A stretch of 64,000 nucleotides of DNA, taken from Eubacteriaceae bacterium ES3 (GTDB taxonomy: Bacteria; Bacillota; Clostridia; Eubacteriales; Eubacteriaceae). The notes beneath the pieces are model-generated. The model was not told where the DNA came from and made no database searches. It worked only from the letters and a program-made list of their open reading frames with translations. Shown one piece after another: positions 9,540-18,050 of this stretch. The stretch covers positions 2,660,680-2,724,679 of the forward strand of contig CP130741.1 of NCBI GenBank assembly GCA_030586155.1, in the 5' to 3' direction. Positions within the stretch are counted from its first letter, which is position 1. Each line of letters begins with the position of its first letter. Position numbers and translations under genes: made by a program.

Positions 9540-10370
9540 TCAGCAATTTCCAAGATAAACTGTTTCCAGATGTTCCCTTGCAATTTCTGCCAGTTCCATC
9601 ATCTCCATAAGATCTGTCGGATCGCACTCTTCCATATGATAACGGGGAAAAAACCTTGTAATGTGATAAGGAATCTTCTTATCCACCGAGGCTAACCAGG
9701 CTGCCATCTCATTCATTTCTTTTGGCGAATCATTTTGACCAGGAACAATCAAAGTCGTCACTTCTACATGCGAAGCAGCCGCAAACAGTTTAATCGTTCT
9801 TTTTACTGAATCCAATTCTCCACCAATATGCTGATAAAAGTCCTGCGTAAAAGCCTTTAAATCAATATTCACCGCATCTATATATGGAAGGACCTCTTTA
9901 ATTACCTCTGCTTCAAAACAGCCATTTGTCACCAGAATATTTTTCATTCCCCTGCTTTTAACTTCAACCGCACAGTCTTTGACAAACTCCCAGCCGATTA
10001 AGGGTTCATTATAAGTGTAAGCAACACCAAGATTGCCTGCTTCGACAAGTCTTTGAGCGTTACGGGCGATATCGTCAGGACTCATTTTTCGAAAATGCGC
10101 TTGCTCCAGTTTAGCCATGGAAATTTCGTAGTTCTGGCAAAAAGGACACCTTAAATTACAGCCAAAACTGCCAATCGAGAGAATTTTACTGCCTGGATAA
10201 AAGTTTTTTAAGGGCTTCTTTTCAATGGGATCCAGTGCAATAGCCGTTACCATCCCGTAATTAATCGGCACAATCAGACCATCAACATTTGCCCGGCCAT
10301 TGCAAAAGCCAAGCTGATCTTGCCCCAGCATACAATGTCTAAAGCAGCCTATACACCTGATCTTTTCCAT
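9540..10370 (-). CDS. amrS: AmmeMemoRadiSam system radical SAM enzyme
   Basis: A 276-residue radical SAM protein. The N-terminus has two cysteine pairs ('CIGCFRHC', then 'GFCNGR'), as in the PFL-activase-like AmrS family. The iron-sulfur motif is C-x3-C-x2-C in 'CNLRCPFC' near residue 75, preceded by 'LSIGSFGCN'. AmrS belongs to a conserved set (AmmeMemoRadiSam) of unknown biochemical role; the partner AMMECR1 and Memo proteins are not in this window. It could also be mistaken for a pyruvate formate-lyase activase, but the N-terminal cysteine arrangement and 'AYTYNEP' favour AmrS. It sits downstream of niaR, separated by 139 bases, and may be a separate transcript. Confidence 0.85.
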   Translation of the reverse strand: MEKIRCIGCFRHCMLGQDQLGFCNGRANVDGLIVPINYGMVTAIALDPIEKKPLKNFYPGSKILSIGSFGCNLRCPFCQNYEISMAKLEQAHFRKMSPDDIARNAQRLVEAGNLGVAYTYNEPLIGWEFVKDCAVEVKSRGMKNILVTNGCFEAEVIKEVLPYIDAVNIDLKAFTQDFYQHIGGELDSVKRTIKLFAAASHVEVTTLIVPGQNDSPKEMNEMAAWLASVDKKIPYHITRFFPRYHMEECDPTDLMEMMELAEIAREHLETVYLGNC

Positions 10371-10509
10371 ACTAATACCTCATCTCTGATTTTTTAGTCA
10401 AAACACATTAAATAATCCATAAGTCTTCGATTCAAAATCAATTATGCTGACAAACGTCGCCTGTCATAACATCCTTAAATGAGATATACCCAAAATAACT
10501 TTCAGCTAT

Positions 10510-11016
10510 TCAAATCACTAAATAGTTTTTCTCCTTTAACCGCTGTTCAATCTTCGCCAAAGTAATTTCATCCTCCGCTTCCACTGTATGATAATGAAAA
10601 GCATCAGTGAGTTTCATTAATGGACTGACCTCACCGTCGCTTAAGCCCGTCACGAATGCTTCTACTCCTGCCTCTGAGCCTATATTTAAATCAGCCCTGA
10701 TCATCCCGTAAATATCATGAACGACAAATACATCCAGTATCTTTCCGCCCATAACTACAATCGTCAGCAATTCGTCATGGATCTCATCCTGCAAATGTCT
10801 CACTTTAAATACCCGTTGGGGTTTCTTGACTTCCTGCAGAAGATAACCGCGATTTGTCGAAAATATTTCATACCCCTGTCTTTTAAGTTCAGCAATATCA
10901 GATACAATAATCTGACGACTAACTTTGAAAAATCCGGCCAGGTCGGAACCGGGAATTGGCGCATCTGCTGCTTTTAGTTTTTTTATTGTTTCTTCCAAGC
11001 GTTTTTCTTTTTTCAC
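10510..11016 (-). CDS. niaR: NiaR, nicotinate-responsive repressor of NAD synthesis
   Basis: A 168-residue protein with an N-terminal HTH_11-type winged helix (about 8-60, 'IPGSDLAGFFKVSRQIIVSDI') and a C-terminal 3H domain (about 75-165). The domain has its histidine-containing segments 'FKVRHLQDEIHDEL' and 'AFHYHTVE', which bind a metal in NiaR/YrxA proteins. In other Firmicutes NiaR represses nad and niacin uptake genes when nicotinic acid is plentiful. The start is GTG after GGGGGGAG. It is the last gene of nadABC-niaR, 17 bases after nadC, so it would autoregulate through the operon promoter. Confidence 0.9.
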   Translation of the reverse strand: MKKEKRLEETIKKLKAADAPIPGSDLAGFFKVSRQIIVSDIAELKRQGYEIFSTNRGYLLQEVKKPQRVFKVRHLQDEIHDELLTIVVMGGKILDVFVVHDIYGMIRADLNIGSEAGVEAFVTGLSDGEVSPLMKLTDAFHYHTVEAEDEITLAKIEQRLKEKNYLVI

Positions 11017-11032
11017 GCCGCTCCCCCCTTTT

Positions 11033-11884
11033 TTAAAGTAGTCGAAGATTTTTCATTGAAAAATCCAAAATCTTCGCAGAATGGGTCAAAGCACCGCAGG
11101 ATACATAATTAACACCAATCTTTTTAATGGCATTAAGTTTGTCTTCCGTTACATTACCGGAACACTCGGTAAGGGCCTTATCGCCAATTAGTTTAACTGC
11201 CTCTTCCATAGTCTGATAATTCATATTATCAAGCATTATAATATCAGCACCTGCTTCTAATGCTTCTTTTACCATTTCCAGATTTTCGGTCTCAACTTCA
11301 ATTTTTCTGACAAAAGAGTTATAAGCCCGAACCCTTGCAACCGCCTGGGTAATCCCGCCTGCGGCATTAATATGATTATCTTTAATCATCACTCCGTCTG
11401 AAAGATTAAAACGATGGTTTTCACCGCCACCGACCTTTACTGCATATTTTTCAAAGATCCGCAAGTTAGGTGTCGTCTTTCTGGTATCAAGAAGTCTGGT
11501 ATTACTGTCTTCAAGAAGATCAGTCAGCTTTCTGGTCATGGTCGCAATCCCACTCATTCGCTGGAGAAAATTAAGAGCCGTTCTTTCTCCGGTAAGTAAA
11601 ACCCGCGACTCTGACATTACAGTCCCAATTTTTTGCCCCGCTAAAATTTCCTGACCATCCGAAAAATTTATTTCAACCTGTGAATTTTCATCCATTAATT
11701 GAAATACTCGAACAAAAACATCTATACCTGCAAGTACCCCGTCTTCCTTGCAAATCAGATCGACCGCCGCCTTTTGTCCTTTATCTACCACAGCATTGGT
11801 CGTTACATCCTCACTTGTAACATCTTCTTTTAAAGCCTGTAAAATCAGCGGATCTATATTAAACGCTTCGATGCTTAATGTCAT
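11033..11884 (-). CDS. nadC: Nicotinate-nucleotide pyrophosphorylase (quinolinate phosphoribosyltransferase)
   Basis: Converts quinolinate and PRPP to nicotinate mononucleotide, CO2 and PPi. The 283-residue protein has 'LKEDVTSEDVTT' at the N-terminus, 'TGERTALNFLQRMSGIAT' and 'RLLDTRKTTPNLR' (PRPP/quinolinate-binding basic residues), 'GGGENHRFNLSDGVMIKDNH' and 'IMLDNM'. The ATG at 11884 has AAAGGAG eight bases upstream. A longer frame exists, but that part is nadB read in another phase. The first 26 bases overlap the nadB 3' end, indicating translational coupling. Confidence 0.95.
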   Translation of the reverse strand: MTLSIEAFNIDPLILQALKEDVTSEDVTTNAVVDKGQKAAVDLICKEDGVLAGIDVFVRVFQLMDENSQVEINFSDGQEILAGQKIGTVMSESRVLLTGERTALNFLQRMSGIATMTRKLTDLLEDSNTRLLDTRKTTPNLRIFEKYAVKVGGGENHRFNLSDGVMIKDNHINAAGGITQAVARVRAYNSFVRKIEVETENLEMVKEALEAGADIIMLDNMNYQTMEEAVKLIGDKALTECSGNVTEDKLNAIKKIGVNYVSCGALTHSAKILDFSMKNLRLL

Positions 11885-13154
11885 TAATCCGACTCCTTTC
11901 AATTTCATGTAATATCGCTTCACGATAGTCTTTCTTAAGTCTTTCGAGATCGGTAAATCCCTGTTTTTCAAAATTGATATGATGATTTTTCACCGAGTGA
12001 TAGTGAGCCGCTATATATTTAGCCGCAATCTTGGAGAAAACCAGACTCTCGAGTAGTGAATTACTGGCCAATCGATTAGCCCCATGCACGCCATTGCAGC
12101 TGATTTCACCCACAGCAATCAGACGTTTCATAGACGTTTGAGAGTTTAAATCTACTTTTACGCCTCCCATAAAGTAATGCTGGGCCGGTGTTACAGGAAT
12201 CCATTCTTTGGTCACATCGATCCCCTTATCCAGGCAGTGAGCATAAATATTAGGGAATCGGCTTTTTATCAAGTCTTGCCCTAAATGCTTCATTGAAAGC
12301 CAAACGTGAGCCGACTGGTCCTTTTCCATTTCCTCATAAATCGCCTGAGTCAATAAGTCTCTTGGCAGAAGTTCGCTGGCAAAGCGCTCACCACTTTTAT
12401 TTAGGAGTACTGCCCCTTCTCCTCGAACAGATTCTGAAATCAGAAAGCGTCTGCCTGGCTCATTAGAATAGAGCGTTGTCGGGTGAATTTGAATATAGGA
12501 AATATTTTCCAGTTCAATCCCGTGTTTTAAGCATATCGCCAAAGAATCTCCGGTCAGATGGGGGTAATTCGTCGAATGTGCAAAAAGTCCGCCAACCCCA
12601 CCTGTTGCCAGCACAATATAGTCTCCTCCAATCTGAAAAATGTCTCCAGCCCGATTACTGGCTACGACTCCATCACACTGATTATTCTCACAATTCAGGT
12701 CAATCATCTCAGTATGCTCAAGGATTTTAATATGTTTTCGTTTTTTCACCTGCATCAGCAGTTTACTGGTAATTTCTCGACCGGTCAGATCATCATGATA
12801 TAAAATCCTGGCTGTTGAATGGGCACCTTCTCTGGTATAAACAGGTTTACCATCTTTTTTGGCAAATTCAACGCCGTATTTTTCCAGATCTTTTATTATC
12901 TCCTGTGAAGTACGTATCATCTGGTCAACAGCCCTGGGATTATTTTCGTTATGACCGGCTTTCATCGTATCATCAAAGAAGGCCTGATAATCATCTTCGT
13001 CCTTGAGTACACAGATTCCACCCTGAGCCAGGTTTGAATCACTCTCATCAAGGCCCGATTTGGAAAGCATTATAACCTTTTTATCTTCCGGCGTATTCAA
13101 AGCAAAAAACAAACCGGAAACACCCGTTCCCACAATAATGATATCTGCTTTCAT
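11859..13154 (-). CDS. nadB: L-aspartate oxidase
   Basis: Oxidises L-aspartate to iminoaspartate with FAD, feeding NadA; in an anaerobe, fumarate is the likely electron acceptor. The 431-residue protein starts 'MKADIIIVGTGVSGLFFAL' (FAD dinucleotide fold). It has 'DSNLAQGGICV', 'HSTARILYHDDLTGREI', 'QIHPTTL', 'SESVRGEGAVLLN' and 'HYFMGGVKVD', all typical of NadB and the fumarate reductase flavoprotein superfamily. It is somewhat shorter than the E. coli enzyme (about 540), which is common in clostridia. The ATG at 13154 has GAGGAT just upstream and lies 13 bases after nadA. Confidence 0.95.
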   Translation of the reverse strand: MKADIIIVGTGVSGLFFALNTPEDKKVIMLSKSGLDESDSNLAQGGICVLKDEDDYQAFFDDTMKAGHNENNPRAVDQMIRTSQEIIKDLEKYGVEFAKKDGKPVYTREGAHSTARILYHDDLTGREITSKLLMQVKKRKHIKILEHTEMIDLNCENNQCDGVVASNRAGDIFQIGGDYIVLATGGVGGLFAHSTNYPHLTGDSLAICLKHGIELENISYIQIHPTTLYSNEPGRRFLISESVRGEGAVLLNKSGERFASELLPRDLLTQAIYEEMEKDQSAHVWLSMKHLGQDLIKSRFPNIYAHCLDKGIDVTKEWIPVTPAQHYFMGGVKVDLNSQTSMKRLIAVGEISCNGVHGANRLASNSLLESLVFSKIAAKYIAAHYHSVKNHHINFEKQGFTDLERLKKDYREAILHEIERSRINDIKHRSV

Positions 13155-13167
13155 CGTATCCTCGATT

Positions 13168-14076
13168 CTACAAAGCCAGTTCAAGCATTTGATCCAGCGC
13201 TCTGACCGCTCCCGCTCGGATTTGCTCATCTACTTGAACCCCCACTTGTTCCTTTTCCAGTACGTCTTTGATTTTTTCCAAGGATATTTTTTTCATATCC
13301 GGACAGATTTGTTCGTTCTCGACCGTTAAAAACACTTTATCAGGATTCTTCTTTTCAAGCTCAGTCAGAATCCCCTCTTCAGTCAAAACAATAAATACCG
13401 AATCATCAGACTGATTCGCATAATCGATAATCCCTCCGGTGGAACCAATATAATCTGCCATTTCAAGGACTTCCATCGGTGCTTCCGGATGCACCAGCAC
13501 CTTAGCTTCCGGTTGTTGCCCTTTCTTTTTCTTTAACGAGTCAACTGTAAAGGCCTGATGGACATGACAGAAACCATCATTTAAAATAAAGTTTTTCTCA
13601 GGAATCTGGCTGGCCAGATATGCCCCAAGATTCTGATCCGGAATAAAATAAATATTTTTCTGGGGAAGTTTTGCAACAATTTTCTTCGCATTGGAGGAGG
13701 TCACGCATACATCCACATACTGTTTAATTTCACTGGTCGAATTAATATAACACACCACTGCCAAATCATCATATTTTTCCCTGGCCGCTTTTATTTTTTC
13801 CTCAGTCGCCATATGAGCCATGGGACAATCAGCAGTCAGATCCGGCATCAGTACTGTTTTTTGGGGACTTAGCATTTTAGCACTTTCCGCCATAAAGGAG
13901 ACACCGCAAAACACGATAGTCTGCTGTGGCAGGTCCTTAGCCAACCGACTCAAATAATAGGAATCTCCGACATAATCCGAAATCTCCTGCACCTCTTTAT
14001 GCGTATAAAAATGAGAAAGGATGACTGCATCTCTTTCTTCTTTAAGCACTTTTATTCTTTCTACCAAGTTTTCCAT
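13168..14076 (-). CDS. nadA: Quinolinate synthase A
   Basis: Condenses iminoaspartate with dihydroxyacetone phosphate to quinolinate using a [4Fe-4S] cluster. The 302-residue protein shows the NadA repeat layout: 'ILSHFYTHKEVQEISDYVGDS', 'VFCGVSFMAESAKML' (first cluster Cys), 'CPMAHMATEEKIKAAREKY', 'VCVTSSNAKKIV', 'PDQNLGAYLA' and 'VHPEAPMEV' with the later 'STGGII' segment. The final cluster Cys is in 'EQICPDMKKIS'. ACAGGAGGG precedes the ATG. It is the first gene of nadABC-niaR. Confidence 0.95.
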   Translation of the reverse strand: MENLVERIKVLKEERDAVILSHFYTHKEVQEISDYVGDSYYLSRLAKDLPQQTIVFCGVSFMAESAKMLSPQKTVLMPDLTADCPMAHMATEEKIKAAREKYDDLAVVCYINSTSEIKQYVDVCVTSSNAKKIVAKLPQKNIYFIPDQNLGAYLASQIPEKNFILNDGFCHVHQAFTVDSLKKKKGQQPEAKVLVHPEAPMEVLEMADYIGSTGGIIDYANQSDDSVFIVLTEEGILTELEKKNPDKVFLTVENEQICPDMKKISLEKIKDVLEKEQVGVQVDEQIRAGAVRALDQMLELAL

Positions 14077-14147
14077 TTATACCCTCCTGTTAAACCCCTT
14101 CAGCAATCTGCTTATGTCAGCTTTTAAAGGGTTTATTCCTTCAGAAA

Positions 14148-14198
14148 AGTATACCACCAAACTTTACACTTGACAACTTTTCTGTAAAGTTCGGTGGT
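14148..14198 (-). promoter_or_regulatory. nadABC-niaR promoter inside a 46-bp inverted repeat, probable NiaR operator
   Basis: Read on the minus strand, TTGTCA (14171-14176) and TATACT (14148-14153) are separated by exactly 17 bp. An imperfect inverted repeat overlaps them: 16-bp arms 14153-14168 and 14183-14198 differ at one position and are separated by 14 bp. The arms contain CTTTACA/TGTAAAG. A repressor binding both arms would cover the -35 and the spacer. Because NiaR is encoded in the operon, it is the obvious candidate, but I have not matched the sequence to a published NiaR motif. Confidence 0.7.
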
Positions 14199-14207
14199 GT
14201 TTTTAAG

Positions 14208-15056
14208 CTATTTACCCTGATATGCACCCATGATCTGCTCTGCTCTACTCATTTGCCACCCTACAACAAAAGCTATTTCCTTTTGCAGCTCAACACTTGG
14301 GTTCGGTATATTCATTAAAACATCCGCATTCACATAAGCATCATGAACTGTTCCTAAATCGTCCTGTATGGATTCAAAACCTTTAAGCTTTTTGGCTTCT
14401 GAATGATTCAACATAAACGACACCGATTCCAGAACATAACGGATTTTTTTGCTGAGAATCCGCACTTCATGTATGCTGTCAGGATCGGCGACGTTCATTC
14501 GCACGACAGCCTTTTCGGTTTTTTTTATCCACCTGCTGATTCCCCTTTTAATAAAGCTATTAGCATCTTCATTAAAGGCATTATCGAAGATTTCTTCCTT
14601 TTCAATAACACTATAAATTGCCAAAAGTCTATTGGCCACCTGGGAAACTTTCAGATTTTTCTTAAGGGTCGACCTGCTGGTATTTTTTTTATCGATAAAG
14701 ATTTTTTCAAGCTCAATAAATTTCCAATCCCGAGCAAACATTTCAATTCTCTGGAGCTCTTCCAGAAATACATCGGTTTCCCTGGCATCACCAAACTGGT
14801 TAGCCAAATCTTTTAGGTCTGACTGGACCCTGATATAAATTCCCGGCACCATCATCGGTTTAAAGAAATTTAAAACCCCACGTAATTTTCTGATTTTTAC
14901 CCGTACCTGATGGACCGCTTCCATATCATCAGGGTTTTCGTAATAGTCTTTAAAAGCCTCTTCGATGTCATCGCATCTTTTTATGGCTATTTCTTTTGCA
15001 GCTGTTTGTACCGGCATTTTTCTAAACGCTTTAGCAGTTTTTTTATTTTTTTTCAT
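14208..15056 (-). CDS. CHAD domain protein
   Basis: A 282-residue, Lys-rich helical protein. The CHAD hallmarks are 'AVHQVRVKIRKLRGVLNFF' (about 54-72) and, in the second half, 'SIHEVRILSKKIRYVLE'; the pairs of conserved His and basic residues bind polyphosphate in characterised CHAD proteins. No CYTH domain is fused to it. I infer a polyphosphate-associated role; nothing near it confirms this. ATG at 15056 is preferred because the upstream GTG frame start lies inside the ribosome-binding site GGGTG. It ends ten bases before the nad inverted repeat. Confidence 0.85.
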   Translation of the reverse strand: MKKNKKTAKAFRKMPVQTAAKEIAIKRCDDIEEAFKDYYENPDDMEAVHQVRVKIRKLRGVLNFFKPMMVPGIYIRVQSDLKDLANQFGDARETDVFLEELQRIEMFARDWKFIELEKIFIDKKNTSRSTLKKNLKVSQVANRLLAIYSVIEKEEIFDNAFNEDANSFIKRGISRWIKKTEKAVVRMNVADPDSIHEVRILSKKIRYVLESVSFMLNHSEAKKLKGFESIQDDLGTVHDAYVNADVLMNIPNPSVELQKEIAFVVGWQMSRAEQIMGAYQGK

Positions 15057-15139
15057 GTTGATCACCCTTTCATTTTCTTTATAGCCCCTATGACATTTAA
15101 ATATTCACCAAATTTCCTCTCCCTTTTCAGAAACAGAAA

Positions 15140-15186
15140 AAGACAGATGCAAAATTTATAAAAATTTTACATCTGTCTTCATTAAA
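15140..15186 (-). terminator. Terminator of the mod operon
   Basis: AAGACAGATG (15140-15149) pairs with CATCTGTCTT (15170-15179), continued by A/T pairing inside. On the minus strand it is followed by TTTTTCTGTTT. It separates modC from the CHAD gene. Confidence 0.8.
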
Positions 15187-15253
15187 TAAATTAAAATCGT
15201 GAACATTATTGATAGCGTATTTTGACGAAAATGAATTTTAAGCTATTTAAAAT

Positions 15254-16315
15254 TTATCCCTCCATAAAAAACAATACTCCAGATGGCAATTGAATATAAA
15301 ACGCTTCATTCATACTTTTTATCTTCTTTCGTTCTTCAGCCACCATAATAAGATGCAAATGATAATCCTGTTCTTTTAAAGGGACCCCATCTATCCTGAC
15401 ATAAACTGATGTTTTAAAAAATGTTTCGGCTTCATCCACCATCCAAACTTTTAAACAGTTCACACCCTTCGGCTCTTCAATAATACGGATCTGATTGGCC
15501 CGCATCCCAATAAAACCTGATTCTCCGGTCACTGCTTTAGTAAGGGTTAGATTTATACCCCATTCTTCCACAAAAACTTCATGTGCACCCGTCCTTTTGG
15601 CCTGAGAAATATTTTTACAACCGGTAATTCGCGCTGTCGAAACTGATCCCGGACTTGTAAAAAGGGCCTGCTTATTTTGAAAGGATTCAATCTCACCGCC
15701 AGAAACCACCGCAATATGATCACATAGCTGGTAAGCCTCTTCCATATTATGGGTTACAAACATTGCAATTCCATCATAATCGTGTAGAAATATCTGCATC
15801 TCATGAATCATCCGGTTTCTCAAGTGGACATCCAGAGCTGAAAAGGGCTCATCAAGAAGCATTATTTCCGGCTTTGAGGCAATGGCCCGGGCTAAGGCGA
15901 CCCTTTGCTGCTGGCCTCCGGAAATCTGGTTTGGGTAACGGTCTTTTATTTCTGTCAGATAGTATTTTTCCAACAAATGCAGCGCCTCTTCCTGTTTCTT
16001 CTGTTTATCTCCATCCACCCCAAAACAAACATTTTCAAGCACAGTCATATTGGGAAACAGGGCATAATTCTGAAATAGAAAACCTACCCGTCGTTTTCTG
16101 ATTGGCAAATGTATTTTCTTTTCTGAATCAAAGAAAACATCATCATCTACCTTAATACTCCCCCGAGCAGGATTTACCAGACCAGCTATACATTTTAGCA
16201 GCATACTTTTCCCCGATCCTGATGACCCCAAAACCCCAATCAGCTTTTTATCCGTCTCCAATTCCATATTAAGGGTGAATTCACCCAACTTTTTTTCAAT
16301 ATTAATTGATAGCAT
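15254..16315 (-). CDS. modC: Molybdate ABC transporter ATP-binding protein
   Basis: A 353-residue ABC ATPase. Walker A 'GSSGSGKS' (about 30-37), signature 'QISGGQQQRVALARAIA', Walker B 'IMLLDEPFSALD' and switch His in 'FVTHNMEEAYQ' are all intact. The C-terminal third (about 250-350) is longer than an ATPase domain and fits a TOBE/MOP-like molybdate-sensing region ('GFIGMRANQIRI'). It powers molybdate import with ModB and ModA. Its ATG overlaps the modB stop by one base (TGATG), so expression is coupled. Confidence 0.93.
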   Translation of the reverse strand: MLSINIEKKLGEFTLNMELETDKKLIGVLGSSGSGKSMLLKCIAGLVNPARGSIKVDDDVFFDSEKKIHLPIRKRRVGFLFQNYALFPNMTVLENVCFGVDGDKQKKQEEALHLLEKYYLTEIKDRYPNQISGGQQQRVALARAIASKPEIMLLDEPFSALDVHLRNRMIHEMQIFLHDYDGIAMFVTHNMEEAYQLCDHIAVVSGGEIESFQNKQALFTSPGSVSTARITGCKNISQAKRTGAHEVFVEEWGINLTLTKAVTGESGFIGMRANQIRIIEEPKGVNCLKVWMVDEAETFFKTSVYVRIDGVPLKEQDYHLHLIMVAEERKKIKSMNEAFYIQLPSGVLFFMEG

Positions 16316-16998
16316 CAGTCACTTGCTCCTTTTCGCAATTTTTTCTGATACGATTCCCAATAGTTCATCAAAATCAGTACCGATAATGAGATAACCAGAA
16401 TAATCGATACCCAAACCACTGCCACTTCCATATTATTACTCTGGGTTGCAAAATAAATAGCCAGAGGAATCGTTGTGGTTTTTCCAGGTATATTACCGGC
16501 TACCATAAGCGTTGCCCCAAATTCTCCCAGACATCTGGCAAAAGTCAGGGCCGTCGCCGCAGCAATTCCCGGACGGGCTGCCGGTACGGCAATTTTCCAA
16601 AATACGGTCCATTCATTTGCCCCCAGGGTTCTGGCTGCACTTAAAATATTGGAATCAATCTGCTCAAAAGCTCCCATCACTGTCCGATACATTAGGGGAA
16701 AGGCCACAAATACCGAGGCAATTACCGCCGCATACCAGGAAAAAATGATATTTACACCAAACATACTCATAAACTGGCCGACTGGACCGTTTTTCCCTAT
16801 CAGTACCAGTAGGATAAATCCTGCTACTGTTGGCGGCAACACCAAAGGCAAAGTTAAAATCCCATCAAAGATCAATTTGAATCGACCTTTATAATTTGTC
16901 ATCCACCAGGCAATTCCCAGCCCGAGAAAGAAAATTATCGCCGTTGCTGTTAATGTTACTTTTAAAGATATCCAGGCTGGACTTAAATCAAAATCCAC
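16315..16998 (-). CDS. modB: Molybdate ABC transporter permease
   Basis: A 227-residue inner-membrane protein with five to six helices. The EAA loop that contacts ModC is seen as 'AARTLGANEWTVFWKIAVPAARPG' (about 130-155), and 'LPPTVAGFILLVLIGKNGPVG' is typical of ModB. I place the start at GTG 16998, with AGGAAG seven bases upstream. The longer frame to 17055 reads through the terminator-like hairpin between modA and modB and is unlikely. Confidence 0.93.
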   Translation of the reverse strand: MDFDLSPAWISLKVTLTATAIIFFLGLGIAWWMTNYKGRFKLIFDGILTLPLVLPPTVAGFILLVLIGKNGPVGQFMSMFGVNIIFSWYAAVIASVFVAFPLMYRTVMGAFEQIDSNILSAARTLGANEWTVFWKIAVPAARPGIAAATALTFARCLGEFGATLMVAGNIPGKTTTIPLAIYFATQSNNMEVAVVWVSIILVISLSVLILMNYWESYQKKLRKGASD

Positions 16999-17020
16999 GG
17001 GATCACTTCCTTTCAAAAAT

Positions 17021-17061
17021 AAAAACGCGGTTATGACCGATTTCGAGTCGACCAAACCGCG
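17021..17061 (-). terminator. Intra-operon terminator-like hairpin between modA and modB
   Basis: On the minus strand CGCGGTT (17055-17061) pairs with AACCGCG (17026-17032), with further pairing in the loop, followed by TTTTTATTTTT. Its place between modA and modB suggests partial termination giving more ModA than ModBC. Confidence 0.7.
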
Positions 17062-17081
17062 ATCACTATAATCATAAACTT

Positions 17082-17876
17082 TTATTCGTTGACTGTAAAG
17101 CCATAGCCTTCAAAAATTCCTATTGCTGTATCAGACTGTAAAAATTCGATAAACGCCATTGAGGCATCGGCATTTTGGCTGCTTTTAATCATCGCTACCG
17201 GATATATAATCGGATCATGGGTATCCGCATCAGCTGTTGCTACCACTTTAACTGAATCAGATACTTTGGCATCTGTAGAATACACAACGCCGGCATCCAC
17301 GTTACCTGTTTCAACCCAGGTCAGAACTTCCTTAACATCTTTGCCAAATACTGCTTTAGCTGTTACCTGATCCAGGATACCAAGACTTGTAAAAACCTGT
17401 TTAGCATAACGACCCGCCGGTACACTTTCCATTTCACCAATTCCTATACTTGTAATTGACTCATCGGTTACACCTTCAAAACTATCAATGCTTGCCTCTG
17501 AATCTGCCGGCACGATTAAAACCACTTCATTTTGCAATAAATCAACCCAGCTTGCATCATCAAGTTCTCCAGCATCTTTTAAACCTGTCATTTCTTTCTT
17601 GGAAGCAGATAGAAAGACGTCTACTTGAGCCCCTTCAGAAATCTGTTGAGCCAACGTTCCTGATGAACCAAAATTGATAACCAGTGTTGTGTCTGGCGAT
17701 TCTTCTGCATAAGCCTCCTGAATATCTCCCATTGCTTCAGTTAAGCTGGCGGCTGCTGAAACAGTCAATGTTACTGAATCGCCACTTGTTTCGTTTGACT
17801 CCGTTGCACACGCTGTTAGGGCAATCGTCATTGCCAAAACCAATAAAACAATTAAAACCTTCTTCATACTTTTCAT
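17082..17876 (-). CDS. modA: Molybdate-binding lipoprotein
   Basis: The extracytoplasmic receptor that captures molybdate (or tungstate) for ModBC. The 264-residue protein has a lipoprotein signal: basic 'MKSMKK', a hydrophobic stretch and the lipobox 'LTAC' near residue 22. The mature part begins with a Ser/Thr-rich linker and has 'TVSAAASLTEAMGDI', the ModA opening whose Ser binds the oxyanion, then 'NFGSSGTLAQQIS' and 'DAGVVYSTDA'. The ATG at 17876 follows GGAGGG. A TTGACA/TATAAT promoter with 18-bp spacing lies at 17946-17975 on the minus strand. Confidence 0.93.
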   Translation of the reverse strand: MKSMKKVLIVLLVLAMTIALTACATESNETSGDSVTLTVSAAASLTEAMGDIQEAYAEESPDTTLVINFGSSGTLAQQISEGAQVDVFLSASKKEMTGLKDAGELDDASWVDLLQNEVVLIVPADSEASIDSFEGVTDESITSIGIGEMESVPAGRYAKQVFTSLGILDQVTAKAVFGKDVKEVLTWVETGNVDAGVVYSTDAKVSDSVKVVATADADTHDPIIYPVAMIKSSQNADASMAFIEFLQSDTAIGIFEGYGFTVNE

Positions 17877-17945
17877 TTTAATCCCTCCAAACAAAGTATA
17901 ACAAAATGAAGTGGTGTGTATCTTTGATTTCATTCTGTTTCACCC

Positions 17946-18022
17946 ATTATAGACTTTTTTTGTTCATCCTGTCAAGCGAAACGTTATTTAAAATTGCAAA
18001 ACAAAACGAATCATGATATAAT
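17946..18022. promoter_or_regulatory. Back-to-back promoters of modABC and its regulator
   Basis: Minus strand: TTGACA (17970-17975), 18 bp, TATAAT (17946-17951), for modA. Plus strand: TTGCAA (17994-17999), 17 bp, TATAAT (18017-18022), for the regulator. The two -35 boxes are only 18 bp apart, so one bound protein could act on both. AACGTT lies in the gap. No classical ModE palindrome is evident. Confidence 0.7.
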
Positions 18023-18050
18023 TATGAAAAATCATTGTTGGAGAATACTT

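Noticed and set aside
9540-10370. Pyruvate formate-lyase activating enzyme
   Set aside because: No formate-lyase gene nearby, and the N-terminal cysteine pattern and 'AYTYNEP' segment fit AmrS better.
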